Shown here: in pieces, positions 4,848 to 6,349 of the stretch
Position numbering within the stretch: position 1 is the stretch's first letter
How the letters are laid out: each line of letters begins with the position of its first letter
Assembly: GCA_003266145.1 (NCBI GenBank)
Contig: MVJJ01000032.1
Span: forward strand, 1-6,349
Length of the DNA: 6,349 nt
Origin: Methanosphaera sp. SHI613
GTDB taxonomy: Archaea; Methanobacteriota; Methanobacteria; Methanobacteriales; Methanobacteriaceae
Reading direction: 5' to 3'
The notes under the pieces: model-generated
The model's input: the letters and a program-made list of their open reading frames with translations, nothing else
The model's database searches: none
What the model was told of the DNA's origin: nothing
Program-made: the position numbers and the translations under genes

Positions 4848-6221
4848 TTAGGATTTTACACTATCAAATGTTTTTTTAAGTTTTCCAATAGTGTATCTTG
4901 CATATATGAAGTTAAGTATACTTGCCAGTACTCTACCAACTGCCAGACCTATCCATATACCAAGTAATCCCATGTTCAATACAATACCCAACAGATATGT
5001 AAATCCTACAGTGAATATGACTTCCCTTATGATTGTCCATGCCAGACTTATTGTTCCTTTTCCTATTCCCTGATAGAAGAAACTGGATGACATACCCATA
5101 GCCGTTAACGGTAAGCATAATGATGCTACCTGTAAAAAGCGTGTAATCTCAGGTACCAGTACACTCGTTTCCGGTGTATAGGCAAACAGTGTTGCCAGCT
5201 GTGGTGCAAATATTACAAGTATCAACGTTACCGCAGTACCGAATGCTATGCCGAACTTTACACCATATAAATGTGCCCTTGATAGATAATCACCGTTTCT
5301 TGCACCATAAGCACTTCCTGACACTGCTGCAACGGCACTGCCTATAGCTGTAAGTGGCATTATTGCAAATAGGTATAATCTTTGACCTGATGTGAAGGCG
5401 GCTATACCATATTCTCCGGATATCATGGATATGAATATAAGGTACATGCTCATCGCTAGGGACATGACAAACATATCCATTGATGCAGGTATTCCTACCT
5501 TAAGTATATCCTTAGTTATATGTGAATCATATTTGAAGTTTTTAAGGTTGACATCCACATATGTGTCCTTTTTAATAAGTATCCAATAGGTTATTACAAG
5601 AGCAGATGCGATTGAACTGACTATTGTAGCAAGTGAAGCTCCAGCCGAACCCATATTTAAGATATAGATAAATATCGGGTCAAGTATTGCATTGAATATG
5701 ACAGATACGATTACCGCATACATTGCCCTTTTCATATCACCTTCTCCACGTAATATTCCGCTTGTACCGTTGGCAAACATGAAACCTATCAAACCAATAA
5801 ACAATGGAGTTGAGTATTTAAGTGCCTCACTTAAGGATTCACCGCTTGCCCCATAGCTTACAAGCAGAGGTTCCTGTATAATAAGAAATATTATGCTGAG
5901 TATTATCGATGCAACTAGAAATATCAGCATTGCATGTGAAGCCGATTGTGATGCACCTTCATGATTTTTTGCTCCTACAAATCTGCTTATGCTGCTTGTG
6001 GCTCCACTTCCTAATCCTACACTTACACCATTTAATATCATAAATATTGGCGTTACAAAGCCTATACCTGCTATGGCTGCTTGTCCTAGACCCGCAACCC
6101 ATATTCCATCAATTATATTATATGATGCTGTAAGCAGCATTGATATCATTATAGGAATGGCCAGTTTTTTAACGGCATTTTCAGGGTTTCCCCTCATTAC
6201 TTCCACATTTTTATTTGTCAT
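4848..6221 (-). CDS. MATE family multidrug/metabolite efflux transporter
   Basis: The 457-residue protein, normal length for MATE transporters, is hydrophobic with about 12 membrane segments in two homologous halves. The N-terminal half shows YNIIDGIWVAGLG (34-46) with the conserved membrane acid D38, GSGATSSISRFVGA (71-84), the loop GILRGEGDMKRAM (155-167) and ILDPIFIY (179-186). The second half repeats the plan: GIPASMDM (243-250), AYGARNGDYLSRA (304-316) and SFFYQGIGKG (380-389). MATE proteins exchange H+ or Na+ for cationic drugs, flavins or other metabolites; substrate and coupling ion cannot be read here. The start at 6221 is supported by AGGGG (6230-6226), four bases upstream. It converges on the HxlR cluster and shares no transcript with it, so a joint role is only possible. 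It looks intact. Confidence 0.94.
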   Translation of the reverse strand: MTNKNVEVMRGNPENAVKKLAIPIMISMLLTASYNIIDGIWVAGLGQAAIAGIGFVTPIFMILNGVSVGLGSGATSSISRFVGAKNHEGASQSASHAMLIFLVASIILSIIFLIIQEPLLVSYGASGESLSEALKYSTPLFIGLIGFMFANGTSGILRGEGDMKRAMYAVIVSVIFNAILDPIFIYILNMGSAGASLATIVSSIASALVITYWILIKKDTYVDVNLKNFKYDSHITKDILKVGIPASMDMFVMSLAMSMYLIFISMISGEYGIAAFTSGQRLYLFAIMPLTAIGSAVAAVSGSAYGARNGDYLSRAHLYGVKFGIAFGTAVTLILVIFAPQLATLFAYTPETSVLVPEITRFLQVASLCLPLTAMGMSSSFFYQGIGKGTISLAWTIIREVIFTVGFTYLLGIVLNMGLLGIWIGLAVGRVLASILNFIYARYTIGKLKKTFDSVKS

Positions 6222-6225
6222 ATAA

Positions 6226-6230
6226 CCCCT
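6226..6230 (-). promoter_or_regulatory. Ribosome binding site of the MATE gene
   Basis: On the minus strand AGGGG stands four bases before the ATG at 6221 and fixes that start. It is one of few G runs in an otherwise AT-only leader. Confidence 0.55.
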
Positions 6231-6314
6231 ATTTAATTATTATAATCGATTTAAATAAAAATTTAAGATATTTCATTAAATTATTTAAAAAAAAGATATT
6301 ATTCGTTAATATGA

Positions 6315-6329
6315 TTTTTATATATTAAG
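6315..6329. promoter_or_regulatory. Candidate TATA element at the right edge
   Basis: TTTATATA (6317-6324) is an exact archaeal TATA consensus on the plus strand and would fire near 6347 into a gene beyond the window. Read on the minus strand the same site is TATATAAA, which could serve the MATE gene with a leader of about 75 bases. A closer box, TTTTATTTAA on the minus strand (6260-6251), would leave almost no leader before the ribosome binding site. The rest of 6231-6349 shows only AT-rich sequence without a gene. Confidence 0.35.
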
Positions 6330-6349
6330 ACTATTATAATTTTTTAATA

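Noticed and set aside
5989..6225. Plus-strand open frame of 78 codons opposite the MATE N-terminus
   Set aside because: Its hydrophobic, Pro-rich translation is what antisense reading of membrane segments gives; there is no independent evidence for a gene.

Overview
The window looks like chromosomal DNA from a methanogenic archaeon of the order Methanobacteriales (Methanosphaera or Methanobrevibacter type). This is an inference, based on: strongly AT-rich DNA; ribosome binding sites of the GGTGAT/GGATGAT kind; TATA-like boxes instead of -35/-10 promoters; genes ending in runs of 7-9 T; and gene families common in these organisms (DUF2284, DUF1847, Spl-like radical SAM, HxlR, flavoredoxin-like flavin reductase, MATE). 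No rRNA, tRNA, CRISPR array, transposase or phage gene was seen.

Layout. Three genes on the minus strand fill 39-2482. Read in their own direction they are a voltage-gated K+ channel (2482-1655), an Spl-like radical SAM protein (1593-724) and a Cys-rich DUF2284 protein (590-39). Each gap holds T-tract terminators, so they may be separate units and not one operon. A 150-bp divergent control region (2483-2632) with a perfect 11-bp inverted repeat separates the channel from the plus-strand Cys-rich DUF1847 gene (2633-3262). A T-tract follows that gene. Next is a compact plus-strand cluster, 3382-4733: an HxlR-type winged-helix regulator, a small NTF2-like/lumazine-binding-like protein whose start overlaps the regulator's end, and a flavin reductase-like FMN split-barrel protein. 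The cluster ends in a hairpin and T-tract facing the convergent MATE transporter gene (6221-4848, minus). Its upstream region runs to the window end.

How they may work together. The best supported functional unit is the HxlR / NTF2-like / flavin reductase cluster. HxlR proteins often sense electrophiles or redox change through a conserved N-terminal Cys, and this one has a Cys-Pro at residues 7-8. Two short palindromes, one before the regulator and one before the flavin reductase, are candidate binding sites. The two Cys-rich proteins (DUF2284, DUF1847) and the radical SAM enzyme are consistent with the metal- and redox-rich biochemistry of a strict anaerobe, but nothing in the sequence ties them to the cluster. 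All genes appear intact. The regulatory readings are inferences from sequence shape only.
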